Part shown: piece by piece, positions 63,720 to 64,000 of the stretch
Position numbering within the stretch: the stretch's first letter is position 1
Layout: the number at the start of each line of letters is the position of its first letter
DNA from: Druceiella hillmani
Taxonomy: Eukaryota; Arthropoda; Insecta; Lepidoptera; Hepialidae
DNA length: 64,000 nt
Assembly: GCA_039881145.1 (NCBI GenBank)
Contig: JAYKKI010000095.1
Span: 8,422,501 to 8,486,500 of the forward strand
Reading direction: 5' to 3'
Notes under the pieces: generated by a model
Told to the model about the DNA's origin: nothing
What the model saw: only the letters and a program-made list of their open reading frames with translations
Database searches by the model: none
Position numbers and translations under genes: made by a program

Positions 63720-63900
63720 TCCACATTTTATTTACGACGATTACAATACGCAATTTAGTACTAAACTGCAAATCGAATTTTCACGTTTGTATAAAGTAAG
63801 TATTGAACACAATACCATTCATTAACAAAGTTTAAAGTTTCAAATGCTGAATTTGGTCTCCTTTTTTGCCACTGTTTTCGATTCAATGATGGAAACACTG
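63720..63900. repeat. Sequence related to the outer part of the inverted-duplication arms
   Basis: 'ttttttgccactgttttcgattcaatgatggaaac' and the preceding 'gtattgaacacaatac' resemble 34073-34175 on the left arm ('tttttgccactgttggtgattgaaaattggaaac', 'gtattgaataaaatac') over about 100 bases. It is either an unnamed dispersed repeat or a remnant of another receptor-cluster duplication. Read on the minus strand, the arm version gives TRPGSTVDLVKFSLRIVFYS, vaguely like a receptor N-terminal region, but this is not convincing. Confidence 0.4.
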
Positions 63901-64000
63901 TTCACATGGAATCAAAACTATAAAATAAATTCCTAATAAATTATATGAAAATGTTTTAAGTGTGACACCAGATAAAATTACAACGTAAATGACAAAAAAA

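Overview
The window is AT-rich animal DNA with large introns, many TA microsatellites and heavily decayed transposons. It looks like an insect of the order Lepidoptera. The best evidence for the order is three same-strand copies of a dispersed repeat (about 26.46-27.05, 33.65-33.96 and 43.76-44.24 kb). I recognise these from memory as a common lepidopteran repeat: it carries a 'gaactcgcactacg'-type start, a GACAGACGG-type stretch and a 'ggttccgttttt...aaccctaaaa' tail. RTE-type LINE fragments and a tRNA-derived SINE of lepidopteran style agree with this. No rRNA, tRNA, CRISPR array or bacterial-type operon is visible.

The only convincing host genes belong to one family of insect gustatory receptors (7tm_7, seven-transmembrane ligand-gated channels). 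One copy can be assembled as an apparently intact four-exon gene on the minus strand (24422 down to 19061; 392 residues; all junctions GT/AG and in phase). Its roughly 3 kb second intron holds an RTE-type LINE relic and a split piggyBac-like relic. A second copy (13486-12458) keeps only damaged versions of the last two exons, yet it is followed upstream by sequence similar to the first gene's promoter side. A third and a fourth copy sit in mirror image on the arms of an inverted duplication of about 2.3 kb (33.94-36.21 kb and 38.32-40.58 kb) around a 2.1 kb spacer. The last two exons are open on the left arm and broken by stops, a frameshift and a shifted splice acceptor on the right arm. A more distant receptor-like last exon may lie at 57.3 kb.

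The rest is mostly transposon debris: a copia RNase H relic (4.4 kb), piggyBac-like relics (14.8-15.35 and 22.4-22.93 kb), a possible LINE ORF1 zinc-knuckle relic (28.7 kb), RTE fragments (21.8, 46.1 and 61.1 kb), a SINE (56.56-56.93 kb), and a decayed autonomous Helitron on the minus strand (60.8-58.1 kb) with Rep and Pif1-type helicase pieces and a hairpin just beyond the helicase end. A small inverted-repeat element at 48.55-48.69 kb carries a core resembling a minimal hammerhead ribozyme. Long stretches (1-4.3, 5-12.2, 15.4-18.9, 29-33.6, 40.6-43.7, 46.4-53 and 61.3-64 kb) show no gene I can support.

I found no clearly new multi-gene system. The most informative structures are the inverted receptor duplication with one-sided decay, the promoter-proximal truncated receptor copy, the hammerhead-like element, and three short near-perfect hairpins (7.65, 41.65 and 48.23 kb). 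Transposon and receptor identities come from reading motifs by eye, not from database searches.
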